A stretch of DNA of 64,000 bases from Paenibacillus sp. 1781tsa1 (GTDB taxonomy: Bacteria; Bacillota; Bacilli; Paenibacillales; Paenibacillaceae): contig NZ_JAMYWY010000001.1 in the NCBI RefSeq assembly GCF_024159265.1, positions 4,712,001-4,776,000 of the forward strand. Reading direction: 5' to 3'. Positions 8,520-16,519 of this stretch are shown here, piece after piece (positions within the stretch are counted from its first letter, which is position 1; the number at the start of each line of letters is the position of its first letter). The notes under the pieces are model-generated. The model did no database searches, was not told the origin of the DNA, and saw nothing but the letters and a program-made list of their open reading frames with translations. A program made the position numbers and the translations under genes.

Positions 8520-8557
8520 TGTTCAAAAACACAACAAGAGACTTTTTTGAACAACCT
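8520..8557. repeat. Short copy of repeat family B in the fakA-degV gap
   Basis: TGTTCAAAAA ... TTTTTTGAACA forms an inverted repeat and is followed by the tail ACAACCTTTA. The same arms and nearly the same tail (ACAACCTCTA) occur at 43022-43077 and at both ends of the longer element at 62056-62273. This copy keeps only about 15 bases between the arms, so it is the most reduced member. Confidence 0.6.
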
Positions 8558-8560
8558 TTA

Positions 8561-10372
8561 TTAGGACTCTACGGAGAACAAATAATAATACACAGGCTGT
8601 CCTCCACGATGTACCTCTACCTCAGCATCAGGATACTCTACTTCAAGCCATGCAGCGAGGGCAGCAGTAACCTCAGGGTCAGCTTCGTCCCCTTCAAGGA
8701 TCGTCACCACTTCATCTCCGCTCTCCATCATCTGTTTGAGCAGACCTTCACATGCTTGAAGCATGACTTCATCCGTCGCTACAATTTTGGAGTTATGAAT
8801 ACCAATATAGTGTCCCGCCTTGATATCCAATTCATCATATTGCGTATCACGAACCGCATGAGTCACTTGACCGGACTGTACCCGGCTGATGGCCTCCAAC
8901 ATTTGGTCACGGTTCGTTTCCGCAGACTCATCTTCCTGGAAAGCAAAAGCAGCAGCCATTCCCTGTGGAATGGTCTTGCTTGGAATAACCGTAATTCGGC
9001 GCTCATCTTCAAGCAGTTCACGTGCCTGCTCCGCAGCCAGTACAATATTCGAGTTATTCGGAAGTATGAATACCTGCTCCGCAGCAATGGAGCGAACGGC
9101 TTTGACAAAATCCTCAGTGCTCGGATTCATCGTCTGTCCACCGGACAGAACAACATCGACGCCAAGACTTTGGAAAATCTCTGCAATACCGTCACCGGAG
9201 GATACCGCAATAAAACCATACGGTGCCATCTCATCTGCAGGAAGCACAGCCTCTTCCATACTGCGTGCTGCCTCAGGTGGAATCTCTGCAAACAATTCAG
9301 GTGATGGAGCAATATCCATGCCTGCTGTCAGGAGGTCCCGATGCTGTTCACGCATATTGAGAATATGAATCTGTGTAATCTCACCATAATGCAGTGCCAG
9401 ATTCAACACATCGCCTGGAGTCTTGGAATGGACATGAACTTTGATGACTTCATCATCGGCAATGATAATGATCGAATCCCCGTTAACTGACAACGCTTTC
9501 CGGAATGCCTCATCATCAAATGCCACTCCCGCATTCTCTCCAAGCTCACGATTAATGAAGAATTCCATATCATACAGGAATTCAATATCCTCCGTTTCCA
9601 ATCTCGCCTGAGCAGACAATGGCATCTCCGGCGCAATCACCTGCTGATGTGCAGGCTTCTTGATATCCACTTCTGCCGGTGCAGCCGGTTTCAAAGCAGA
9701 TGCTGCCACGGATGGGGTTACTTCTTTGTTCAGCGAAGTACGATTCACACCGTCACTTTGCAGCAATACTTCCATAAAGCCCTCGTAGATATATACAAGC
9801 CCCTGACCACCTGAATCCACAACACCAACCTGTTTCAGTACAGGAAGTAATTCCGGAGTCATTGCCAGTGCTTCTTTTGCTTTTAACAAAACTTCATTCA
9901 TTAATTCAGTAATATCATTCGTCCGTCTTGCGTAGTAATTGGCATGTTTCGCCGCTTCCTTGGCTACGGTAAGAATGGTCCCTTCAACGGGTTTTACGAC
10001 CGCTTTGTAAGCTGCGTCAACACCGTTCTGCAGGGCTGCTGCAAATTGGAGCGTATTCAGTTCCTCATAGGGAGCAGCTGAACGACTAAATCCACGGAAC
10101 AATTGCGACAGAATAACTCCTGAATTCCCCCGTGCGCCCATAAGCAGGCCTTTTGATAGAATACCGGCAGCTTCTCCGATGGAGGCAGAACTTTTTCTTT
10201 TAATCTCTGCAACTCCTGCACTCATTGTCAAATTCATGTTCGTTCCCGTGTCACCATCCGGTACAGGGAAAACATTCAGGGAATTGACGTGCTCTGCATG
10301 CTGTCCAAGTTGTTCCGCTCCGGCAAGTACCATTGCGGTGAAATCTGTTCCATTTAAAGAACGTATACTCAA
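8561..10372 (-). CDS. fakA: Fatty acid kinase catalytic subunit FakA (YloV, DAK2 domain)
   Basis: About 603 residues. The N-terminal DhaL/DAK2 kinase domain shows SLNVFPVPDGDTGTNM, which binds the Mg-ATP aspartates, GARGNSGVILSQLFRGF, and VDSGGQGLVYIYEGF. The middle and C-terminal parts (about 290-603) are the FakA-specific domains that contact FakB. The protein transfers phosphate from ATP to a fatty acid held by FakB. An ATG at 10438 lacks a ribosome site; GGAAGGGG precedes the TTG at 10372, where the protein starts SIRSLNGTDF like its relatives, so TTG is chosen. It lies immediately upstream of a DegV/FakB gene, with one repeat copy in the gap. Confidence 0.93.
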   Translation of the reverse strand: MSIRSLNGTDFTAMVLAGAEQLGQHAEHVNSLNVFPVPDGDTGTNMNLTMSAGVAEIKRKSSASIGEAAGILSKGLLMGARGNSGVILSQLFRGFSRSAAPYEELNTLQFAAALQNGVDAAYKAVVKPVEGTILTVAKEAAKHANYYARRTNDITELMNEVLLKAKEALAMTPELLPVLKQVGVVDSGGQGLVYIYEGFMEVLLQSDGVNRTSLNKEVTPSVAASALKPAAPAEVDIKKPAHQQVIAPEMPLSAQARLETEDIEFLYDMEFFINRELGENAGVAFDDEAFRKALSVNGDSIIIIADDEVIKVHVHSKTPGDVLNLALHYGEITQIHILNMREQHRDLLTAGMDIAPSPELFAEIPPEAARSMEEAVLPADEMAPYGFIAVSSGDGIAEIFQSLGVDVVLSGGQTMNPSTEDFVKAVRSIAAEQVFILPNNSNIVLAAEQARELLEDERRITVIPSKTIPQGMAAAFAFQEDESAETNRDQMLEAISRVQSGQVTHAVRDTQYDELDIKAGHYIGIHNSKIVATDEVMLQACEGLLKQMMESGDEVVTILEGDEADPEVTAALAAWLEVEYPDAEVEVHRGGQPVYYYLFSVES

Positions 10373-10785
10373 GTGAGAATTCCCCTTCCTAGCTTGATAC
10401 ACGAACAACTTGCACCAAGATGTGTCTGGTCTGTTCATGCGCTAACGCGGACTGCGTTATTCTTCGTCCATACCTTGTCCGGCACAGGCATACAATACAA
10501 CATGTCAGCCGGATTAACGGTCTGGGCGGCCGGGCTACCAATATCCTGCACTCTCTGCACCCCTAACTTCGGGGCATACGGATATGCACCGGTATCAAGA
10601 GCCGGCATGAATGCCGCGTGGAGACTGGTGCCAATGATGGAATGCCGCAGCTCACAGCGTTGCCAAAAAGCAGACCACCGACCTCTAGGTACGGTGTATT
10701 CTCCGACTTCCTCGCGGCAACAGCCTGTTCACCACTGTATTATGGACTACTCAACATTGTACTATATTAGACAGGAGAAATAAAT
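10373..10785. other. Unassigned 410-base stretch upstream of fakA
   Basis: In B. subtilis the Asp23 gene yloU lies between rpmB and the fakA homologue; no Asp23 sequence is found here. On the minus strand a 57-codon frame with good codon use runs from ATG 10608 to TGA 10435-10437 (beginning MPALDTGAYPYAPKLG), but it has no ribosome site. The DNA is rich in short palindromes (CCCCTAACTTCGGGG, GGCATACGGATATGC, CCGGTATCAAGAGCCGG). A weak minus-strand -10 (TACAAT, about 10757-10762) could start the fakA transcript, making this a long structured leader. I looked for RNase P, SRP and 6S RNA signatures and saw none. Confidence 0.4.
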
Positions 10786-10801
10786 AAAGTTTTTGGATCA
10801 G

Positions 10802-10831
10802 TTGACGAAGCTTTTTTGATTATGATATTAT
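10802..10831 (+). promoter_or_regulatory. Sigma-A type promoter of rpmB
   Basis: TTGACG (10802-10807), an 18-base spacer and TATTAT (10826-10831). About 170 bases of leader follow before rpmB, including the hairpins CCGGTCATGCCGG and CCTGATC-TTTAT-GATCAGG. Confidence 0.65.
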
Positions 10832-11008
10832 ATTCAAGTATTGTTTTATGCAGGTTAAGTAATGGAAATGATCCGGTCATGCCGGCTTAAACAACGCCAT
10901 TAGCTACTGAAACCTGATCTTTATGATCAGGAAGAACAATTTAGTCCTTATGGAATGACTTTTCGTTTCTGAAGGCAACTGGTTATTTTAGGATAGGAGG
11001 TGTAATCT

Positions 11009-11197
11009 ATGTCTCGCAAATGTTATGTGACAGGTAAGAAACCGGGCACCGGTAACCACGTATCCCACGCTAACAACCGTAACCGTCGTACTTGGGGCGT
11101 AAACGTTCAGAAGGTCCGCATTCTCGTTGACGGCAAACCAAAACGTGTATACGTAAGCACCCGTGCACTGAAAGCCGGTAAAGTGACTCGCGTATAA
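11009..11197 (+). CDS. rpmB: Large ribosomal subunit protein bL28
   Basis: 62 residues, starting MSRKCYVTGKKPGTGNHVSH and rich in Arg/Lys, the normal size and sequence of bL28, a structural protein of the 50S subunit. The ribosome site is GATAGGAGGTG before the ATG. As in B. subtilis it is transcribed opposite to spoVM and fakA on either side, with its own promoter (10802-10831) and terminator (11228-11260). Two cysteines are visible only at the N-terminus (a single C in RKCYV); the zinc-type CxxC version is not present, so this is the zinc-independent form. Confidence 0.97.
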   Translation: MSRKCYVTGKKPGTGNHVSHANNRNRRTWGVNVQKVRILVDGKPKRVYVSTRALKAGKVTRV

Positions 11198-11227
11198 TCA
11201 CGCAAAGCTACTATAAATCGGGTAAGC

Positions 11228-11260
11228 AAAAAGCACCTTGTTCCTTGCAGGTGCTTTTTT
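11228..11260. terminator. Bidirectional terminator between rpmB and spoVM
   Basis: AAAAAGCACCT and AGGTGCTTTTTT arms enclose a 10-base loop, with A and T runs on both sides, so it can serve rpmB on the plus strand and spoVM on the minus strand. A further inverted repeat GTATTCAA/TTGAATAC flanks it at 11263-11289. Confidence 0.85.
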
Positions 11261-11391
11261 GGTATTCAAAAAAGGGATTCTTGAATACGCTCATGAACAT
11301 GTGAATGGCCGCCGCATGGCGCTTCGCAGGTACGAATTCCAGATTAGCCTGAGCCAAAGCGGCGGTATTCCCTGTTACCTTATCAATCGGA

Positions 11392-11472
11392 TCAATTCTT
11401 TTGAAACGTATTAAGAATCGCCTTTACAAACCCTCCCAAAAACTTCGGCAGTTTGAATGTGTAAAATTTCAT
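11392..11472 (-). CDS. spoVM: Spore coat anchor peptide SpoVM (26 residues)
   Basis: A 26-codon gene: MKFYTFKLPKFLGGF followed by VKAILNTFQKN and TGA. This matches SpoVM, the amphipathic helix that recognises the positively curved forespore membrane and recruits SpoIVA to start coat assembly. B. subtilis SpoVM is also 26 residues and begins MKFYTIKLPKFLGG. The ribosome site GGGGAGGGTG stands directly before the ATG. Its place between rpe and rpmB is the same as in B. subtilis. It is easily missed because of its size. Residue 9 is the conserved proline, present here. Confidence 0.96.
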   Translation of the reverse strand: MKFYTFKLPKFLGGFVKAILNTFQKN

Positions 11473-11545
11473 AATTCACCCTCCCCATCATGCTCATGCG
11501 TCCGCCGTATCCTATGCTTCAGGCCTTCTTTACCTCAAACACGAC

Positions 11546-11580
11546 AAAAAAGGCTACATGAGAAACCTGCTCATGTAACC
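11546..11580 (-). terminator. Terminator after the small membrane gene
   Basis: On the minus strand GGTTACATGAG pairs with CTCATGTAGCC (one G-T pair), followed by TTTTTT. Confidence 0.8.
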
Positions 11581-11639
11581 ATATTTATGCGGAACCATCG
11601 ATCCCTATTCCACAATGACAAGCCCGAAGATCAGGTCAT

Positions 11640-11891
11640 TTACGTTTGGGTAGGAATATATTGATAGGCAGCGATCATGAAAACACTCATTAGATAATAC
11701 AGTATGCCGAAGATAACAAAAGTAACCCGATGTCCCGTACGATCAAATTTGCGGAAATACATAATGACAACGCCCACCCCGATCAATGACGTAATGGCAT
11801 TATACGGGGATTGAATAACCGCAAACAGAGCAAGCACAAGTCCCGTAACGAGACTCGCAGCCATCGTCCACAGCGTCTCCTTAAGAGTCAT
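11640..11891 (-). CDS. Small three-helix membrane protein downstream of rpe
   Basis: 83 residues with hydrophobic segments at about 8-25, 33-48 and 57-78 and a short basic loop FRKFDRTGHR. GGAGG, which spans the last codons of rpe, precedes the ATG at 11891 by 7 bases, so the gene is translationally linked to rpe. No family is recognised; in B. subtilis this position holds thiN (thiamine pyrophosphokinase), which this clearly is not. It is followed by a terminator, so it ends the rsgA-rpe run. Confidence 0.7.
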   Translation of the reverse strand: MTLKETLWTMAASLVTGLVLALFAVIQSPYNAITSLIGVGVVIMYFRKFDRTGHRVTFVIFGILYYLMSVFMIAAYQYIPTQT

Positions 11892-11894
11892 CAA

Positions 11895-12554
11895 TCAGCC
11901 TCCGTAGCTACGGCGAATTTCAGTAATCGCAGCAGCACGATCTTCACGTCCGAATACGGCGCTTCCGGCGACGAGTACATCCGCTCCAGCTTCCACCACA
12001 AGCGGGGCCGTGTCGGCAGCAATTCCGCCATCCACTTCGATATGTACATCATGACGTCCCTTTTCATTCAACCAGGTACGAATTTGTTTGATTTTGTTCA
12101 TGGTACCTGAGATGAAAGCCTGTCCGCCAAATCCAGGATTTACCGTCATCACAAGAACCATGTCCACATCATCCAGAACTTCAAGAATGGCAGACGCTGG
12201 CGTTCCCGGATTAAGAGCAACTCCTGCCTTCACTCCCTGCTCCTTGATCAGATGAATAACGCGGTGCAGATGCACACAAGCCTCAGCATGCACGGTAATG
12301 ACTGCTGCACCGGCTTTGGCAAATTCCTCAACATAACGTTCCGGATTCTCAATCATCAAGTGCACATCGAGCGGCAAGCTTGTATGCGGTGCGATCGCCT
12401 TTACAATCGCAGGTCCAAGCGTAATATTTGGGACAAAGTGACCGTCCATAACGTCAACATGAATCCAGTCTCCTCCTGCAGCTTGGGCTTCGGCAACTTC
12501 CGCACCAAGTTGGGCAAAATCAGCTGATAATATCGATGGGGCAATTTTAATCAT
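11895..12554 (-). CDS. rpe: Ribulose-phosphate 3-epimerase
   Basis: 219 residues, a TIM barrel that interconverts ribulose 5-phosphate and xylulose 5-phosphate in the pentose phosphate pathway. Family motifs seen are IAPSILSADFAQLG, the metal-binding HVDVMDGHFVPN and LDVHLMI, MTVNPGFGGQ, and EVDGGI near the C-terminus, followed by the phosphate-binding AGADVLVAGSAVFG. The start has GGAGG upstream. It begins 1 base after the rsgA stop codon, the arrangement known from B. subtilis, so the two are co-transcribed. Confidence 0.97.
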   Translation of the reverse strand: MIKIAPSILSADFAQLGAEVAEAQAAGGDWIHVDVMDGHFVPNITLGPAIVKAIAPHTSLPLDVHLMIENPERYVEEFAKAGAAVITVHAEACVHLHRVIHLIKEQGVKAGVALNPGTPASAILEVLDDVDMVLVMTVNPGFGGQAFISGTMNKIKQIRTWLNEKGRHDVHIEVDGGIAADTAPLVVEAGADVLVAGSAVFGREDRAAAITEIRRSYGG

Positions 12555-12555
12555 G

Positions 12556-13464
12556 TTAATACCTCCGCTTCTTATCTTTCATTTCGGTCAGGAATAGTAC
12601 ATAGTGCTGATATCGGCTTTCGGAGATTAGACCTTCCTCCTTGGCCGCGAGCACACGACAACCTGGTTCATGGGTATGGGTACAACCTCGGAACTTGCAC
12701 TGATCTGCAAACTGGGCGAATTCCCGGAAACACGTGGAGAGTTCCTCCACACCGATCTCCAGAAAGTCCAGTTGGCTAAACCCTGGCGTATCCGCCACAA
12801 ACCCGCCATTATCCAAGGGGATGAGTTCTACGTGCCTGGTGGTGTGTTTCCCTCGTCCAAGACGCATGCTGATCGCACTCGTCTCCAGCGTTAGGCCGGG
12901 CATCAATGCATTTAACATGGACGACTTGCCTACACCGGATTGACCAGAGAATACGCTAATCTTACCAGCGAGGCGATCTCTGAGCAGTTCACTGCCTTCA
13001 CCGGTACGTGAACTTGTGGAGATCACTTCATAACCAACCTGTTCATACAATGCTTTCACTTCAGCAACAGTGTCTTTGGCTGGATCAGCCAAATCCTGTT
13101 TGGTCAGCACAATCAGAGCATCCAGACCAGCCTGCTCGATGTGAACAAGGAACTTGTCCAACAGATTCAGGTTCATATCCGGTTCTTTCACCGAGAATAA
13201 CAGAACAGCCAAACTTACGTTGGCCACTGGAGGACGGATGAGTTCCGTCTCACGCTTCCGAATTTCATCCACCGTTCCTTCACCGTTCTCAGTCAACATG
13301 TAGCTGACGCGGTCACCTACAAGCGGTGATGTTCCCCGTTTTCTGAAGATACCTCTGGCACGACATTGAACGGCGGAACCTTCAACCGAAGGAACCCCGT
13401 TGTCTTCCACTGGCATGACATAATAGTAACCGCTTAGCGCTTTAACGATGATACCTTCTGGCAT
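12556..13464 (-). CDS. rsgA: Ribosome small subunit-dependent GTPase RsgA (CpgA)
   Basis: 302 residues. The protein releases late assembly factors from the 30S subunit and hydrolyses GTP on it. The circularly permuted GTPase order is visible: G4 (LTKQD) comes before G1 (GQSGVGKSS) and G3 (DTPGFS). An OB fold covers about residues 1-70 and a zinc site CKFRGCTHTHEPGC lies near the C-terminus. The start MPEGIIVKALSG follows AAGGAGGG by about 12 bases; an earlier in-frame start at 13497 is disregarded. In B. subtilis CpgA is a substrate of PrkC, which is encoded immediately upstream here. Confidence 0.95.
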   Translation of the reverse strand: MPEGIIVKALSGYYYVMPVEDNGVPSVEGSAVQCRARGIFRKRGTSPLVGDRVSYMLTENGEGTVDEIRKRETELIRPPVANVSLAVLLFSVKEPDMNLNLLDKFLVHIEQAGLDALIVLTKQDLADPAKDTVAEVKALYEQVGYEVISTSSRTGEGSELLRDRLAGKISVFSGQSGVGKSSMLNALMPGLTLETSAISMRLGRGKHTTRHVELIPLDNGGFVADTPGFSQLDFLEIGVEELSTCFREFAQFADQCKFRGCTHTHEPGCRVLAAKEEGLISESRYQHYVLFLTEMKDKKRRY

Positions 13465-13525
13465 AGCTCCGTCGCCCTCCTTTTGATGATGGTACATTTA
13501 ATCCAGACGCCAGCATAAGCCGCCC

Positions 13526-15739
13526 TTATGGACGGCTTGATGCGTTAATGACTTCCTTTTTCTTCTTCTCTTTTTCCTTGCCGTGCTCATTACCCTTACT
13601 CATGGCAGAAGTGTCTTCATCTACGCTATCACCTTCACCGTCTGCCGGTGTGGATTCAGGCTCACCATCCTGATTGGGGTCACCACTGCCCTCATCAACA
13701 CTGCCTTGACCTGGATCAGGCTCATTTTCTGGCGGTGTCTCCGTGCTTTGTTCCGGGTCAATGGAAGGTACATTTACTGTTCCGTTTTTGGCTTCACTGT
13801 AAGAGACAAGATACGTATCCAAGAACTGCCCATCACGATATACAGATACGGCCCCATTTTCATTTGGAGCGAGCACAAGTGGAATGGTCAAGGTCTGGGT
13901 TGAGTTCACGGTGCGTGTTCCCCATTCCTGATTCTTGCCGCGTGCGTCTTCATACGTGATACGGATTTTACTGTTTTTGCCCTCTTCTTTGGGTGATACA
14001 TTGATATTAAACGGATATTTTAGCGCCTCAGGCGGATACCCTGTACTGATAAAGATTGTAATCTTATCGCCAGGACTAACCTCTGCGCCCGCTTCCACAG
14101 GCCATTGCTGCGTCACTTTGCCCTGGTCCACCGTATAACTTGATTCTTCCTGCACCTGAGCAAGCACAAGTCCAGAGGATTTCAATTTTTCTTCGGCTTC
14201 GCTACGGGTAAGATTTTTCAATTCAGGCATTTTGACCGTTTCAGTACCTTTACTTACAGTTAGCTCAATCTGAACGGCCTCTGGATCGAATTCCTCATTG
14301 ACGCCAGGGGTCTGGGAAATAACAGAACCTGAAGCCACATCATTGGAGAAGTCATCTTTCCGCTGAATCTGATCTTCCTTAATGCCAAGCGCAGTCAGCT
14401 TCTTGACAGCCTCATCATAAGTTTCCTGTTTGACATCAATCATCTTCACCAGTTCTTTTTCTGCACCAACACTGAGTTGGACCTCGGAACCTTCTTTGAC
14501 GACATCGCCTTCTTTTCTGCTCTGGTCAAAGACAATACCCGGTTCGACACCTTCCTGATAGAGACGGATGACCTCATCACTGACGACGAGTCCTTTCTCC
14601 TCAAGCATTTCGCGAGCCTTTTCTTCCGTCTGGGTAATCACGTTGGGCACGGTAACTTCAGGTACGACCAGCATACCCTTGACATACCATACAACGCCCA
14701 CCATGGCGATTAGAATAAGAACGGTTAATGAAATGAGTAGTGCTGGTTTTTTCCAGTTCTTAGCTTTCGCTTTACCCTTGCCAGTTTCTTCGTCAGACTC
14801 CATCACTGGCACCGCACCCGTCGACGTAACTCCGCGCGGTTCAGGCTTGATCGCTGGCATCACACGAGTTTGGTCTATATCATCCTCATCCGGAAAATCA
14901 ATCTTCGTTTCATTACGTCTCTCCGGCATCAGGCAAGTTTCCAGATCGGTCTGCATTTCCTTAGCCGACTGATAACGTTCCTGCGGATTTTTACGCATGG
15001 ACTTCAAGATGACATTTTCCACACTTTGCGGAATCAATGGATTGAATTTGCGTGGTTCATCGAACTCTTCCTGCAAATGCTTCAATGCCACACTGATTGG
15101 ACTTTCACCTAAAAACGGAAGTTGCCCAGTAAGCATTTGGTAAAGTACGATCCCAAGAGAATATAAGTCCGATTTTTCACCAGTAACGATGCCTTTGGCA
15201 TGTTCCGGTGAGAAGTAATGTACAGAACCAACTACGGAACCCGTCTGCGTAATCGTTGTAGATGTAACTGCACGGGCGATCCCGAAGTCCGTTACCTTCA
15301 CGCGGCCATTCCGGCCAATTAATATATTATGCGGTTTGATATCCCGATGAATGATTTGATTATGATGTGCATGATCAAGAGCATCTGCAATCTGTGAAGC
15401 GATGCGGACCGATTCGTCCACTTGTAGAGGCGCACGCTCTTTAATAATTTCATTCAGGTTTTTGCCTTCCACATACTCCATGACAATATAATGAACGTCA
15501 TCTTCCTGCCCCACGTCATAAATGCTAACTACATTCGGATGAGACAGTGATGCTGCCGATTGTGCTTCTCTGCGGAAACGGCGAATAAACTCTTCGTCAT
15601 GCACAAACTGTTGTCTTAGAACTTTAATCGCTACATTCCGGTTCAACAGAAGATCCTGGGCTTTGTACACAAGAGCCATGCCGCCACCGCCGACACGCTC
15701 AATCACTTCATAGCGTCCGCCTAGCTGGTGCCCAATCAT
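13526..15739 (-). CDS. prkC: Membrane Ser/Thr protein kinase with PASTA domains (PrkC)
   Basis: 737 residues. The cytoplasmic kinase domain (about 8-270) has GGGGMALVYKA, the lysine in NVAIKVL, the catalytic loop HRDIKPHNI, DFGIAR and an activation segment rich in Thr. A juxtamembrane linker leads to one membrane helix (about 335-355). Outside lie three PASTA repeats (about 360-570), which in relatives bind muropeptides and trigger germination and growth signalling. A further beta-rich domain follows, and then an unusual acidic Pro/Glu/Asp/Gly/Ser tail of about 60 residues that ends in a lysine block. The ATG overlaps the stop of prpC by 4 bases (ATGA), so kinase and phosphatase are coupled. 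Confidence 0.95.
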   Translation of the reverse strand: MIGHQLGGRYEVIERVGGGGMALVYKAQDLLLNRNVAIKVLRQQFVHDEEFIRRFRREAQSAASLSHPNVVSIYDVGQEDDVHYIVMEYVEGKNLNEIIKERAPLQVDESVRIASQIADALDHAHHNQIIHRDIKPHNILIGRNGRVKVTDFGIARAVTSTTITQTGSVVGSVHYFSPEHAKGIVTGEKSDLYSLGIVLYQMLTGQLPFLGESPISVALKHLQEEFDEPRKFNPLIPQSVENVILKSMRKNPQERYQSAKEMQTDLETCLMPERRNETKIDFPDEDDIDQTRVMPAIKPEPRGVTSTGAVPVMESDEETGKGKAKAKNWKKPALLISLTVLILIAMVGVVWYVKGMLVVPEVTVPNVITQTEEKAREMLEEKGLVVSDEVIRLYQEGVEPGIVFDQSRKEGDVVKEGSEVQLSVGAEKELVKMIDVKQETYDEAVKKLTALGIKEDQIQRKDDFSNDVASGSVISQTPGVNEEFDPEAVQIELTVSKGTETVKMPELKNLTRSEAEEKLKSSGLVLAQVQEESSYTVDQGKVTQQWPVEAGAEVSPGDKITIFISTGYPPEALKYPFNINVSPKEEGKNSKIRITYEDARGKNQEWGTRTVNSTQTLTIPLVLAPNENGAVSVYRDGQFLDTYLVSYSEAKNGTVNVPSIDPEQSTETPPENEPDPGQGSVDEGSGDPNQDGEPESTPADGEGDSVDEDTSAMSKGNEHGKEKEKKKKEVINASSRP

Positions 15740-16512
15740 GACTCACACCCCGTTTCCGTATTCACGGAACCATCCTTCTGCAACTCGAACAAGGCAACCG
15801 TGATGTTGTCGTCTCCTCCAGCAAGTAAAGCCAACTGAAGCAGTCGGTCTGCACGATCTTCCAATGCCAGTTCCAGATTGCCGGCAACCTGAATAATCTG
15901 CTCATTGCTAACCAGGTTACTGAGACCATCACTGCACAGGAGAAGAACTTCGCCTTCCTCCAGCTTGACGGTATCCAGATCTACCTTCACCTCGGCATCT
16001 GTTCCAAGCGCACGAGTCAGCACGTTGCGACGTGGATGATGGGACACATCCTCTTTGCTGATCTGACCGTTTTTGAACAATTCATTCACCAGTGTATGGT
16101 CCTCGGTTAGCTGAACCACAGCTTTGTTCGCAATTTTGTAGGCTCTGCTATCCCCGATGTGTCCAATAACACCTTCCGTATCGTTCAATAATGCCGCAAC
16201 TACCGTTGTTCCCATGTTGTGGTACTTGTCATCTGAGGATGCCGTGCGGAAGATAACTTCGTTGGCATGCAAAATAGCATCGCTTAGAGCTGCAGACAGA
16301 GACGCATGCGAAAGACCTGGTTCCAGTGTTCCCAAATCTTGTACCAACGTCTCCACTGCCAGGCGGCTTGCCGTATCCCCTGCAAGATGTCCACCCATGC
16401 CATCGGCAACAATACCCAGAATATATCCTGTATCGAGATTACGAATCCAGGCTGAATCTTCATTCACCGAACGCACTCGTCCGATATGGCTCACATGAAC
16501 TGTTTTGATCAA
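15736..16512 (-). CDS. prpC: PP2C-type Ser/Thr protein phosphatase (PrpC)
   Basis: 258 residues of the metal-dependent PPM family. Conserved acidic metal ligands sit in GRVRSVNEDSAW, GIVADGMGGHLAGD, GDSRAY and GGDDNITVA. It removes phosphate from PrkC and PrkC substrates such as EF-G and CpgA. The TTG at 16512 follows GAGGTG by 8 bases, and that ribosome site overlaps the last codons and stop of rlmN; no ATG gives a full-length family match. The stop codon overlaps the prkC start. Confidence 0.95.
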   Translation of the reverse strand: MIKTVHVSHIGRVRSVNEDSAWIRNLDTGYILGIVADGMGGHLAGDTASRLAVETLVQDLGTLEPGLSHASLSAALSDAILHANEVIFRTASSDDKYHNMGTTVVAALLNDTEGVIGHIGDSRAYKIANKAVVQLTEDHTLVNELFKNGQISKEDVSHHPRRNVLTRALGTDAEVKVDLDTVKLEEGEVLLLCSDGLSNLVSNEQIIQVAGNLELALEDRADRLLQLALLAGGDDNITVALFELQKDGSVNTETGCES

Positions 16513-16519
16513 AACGTTC

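Noticed and set aside
10373..10783. A 136-codon plus-strand frame upstream of rpmB
   Set aside because: No ribosome site, low-complexity composition and no recognised motif. The stretch reads better as a structured leader of fakA on the other strand.
10373..10785. RNase P, SRP or 6S RNA in the fakA upstream region
   Set aside because: A GAGGAAGTC string recalls RNase P, but the other conserved blocks are missing; the SRP GGAAGGAAGC and 6S features are also absent.
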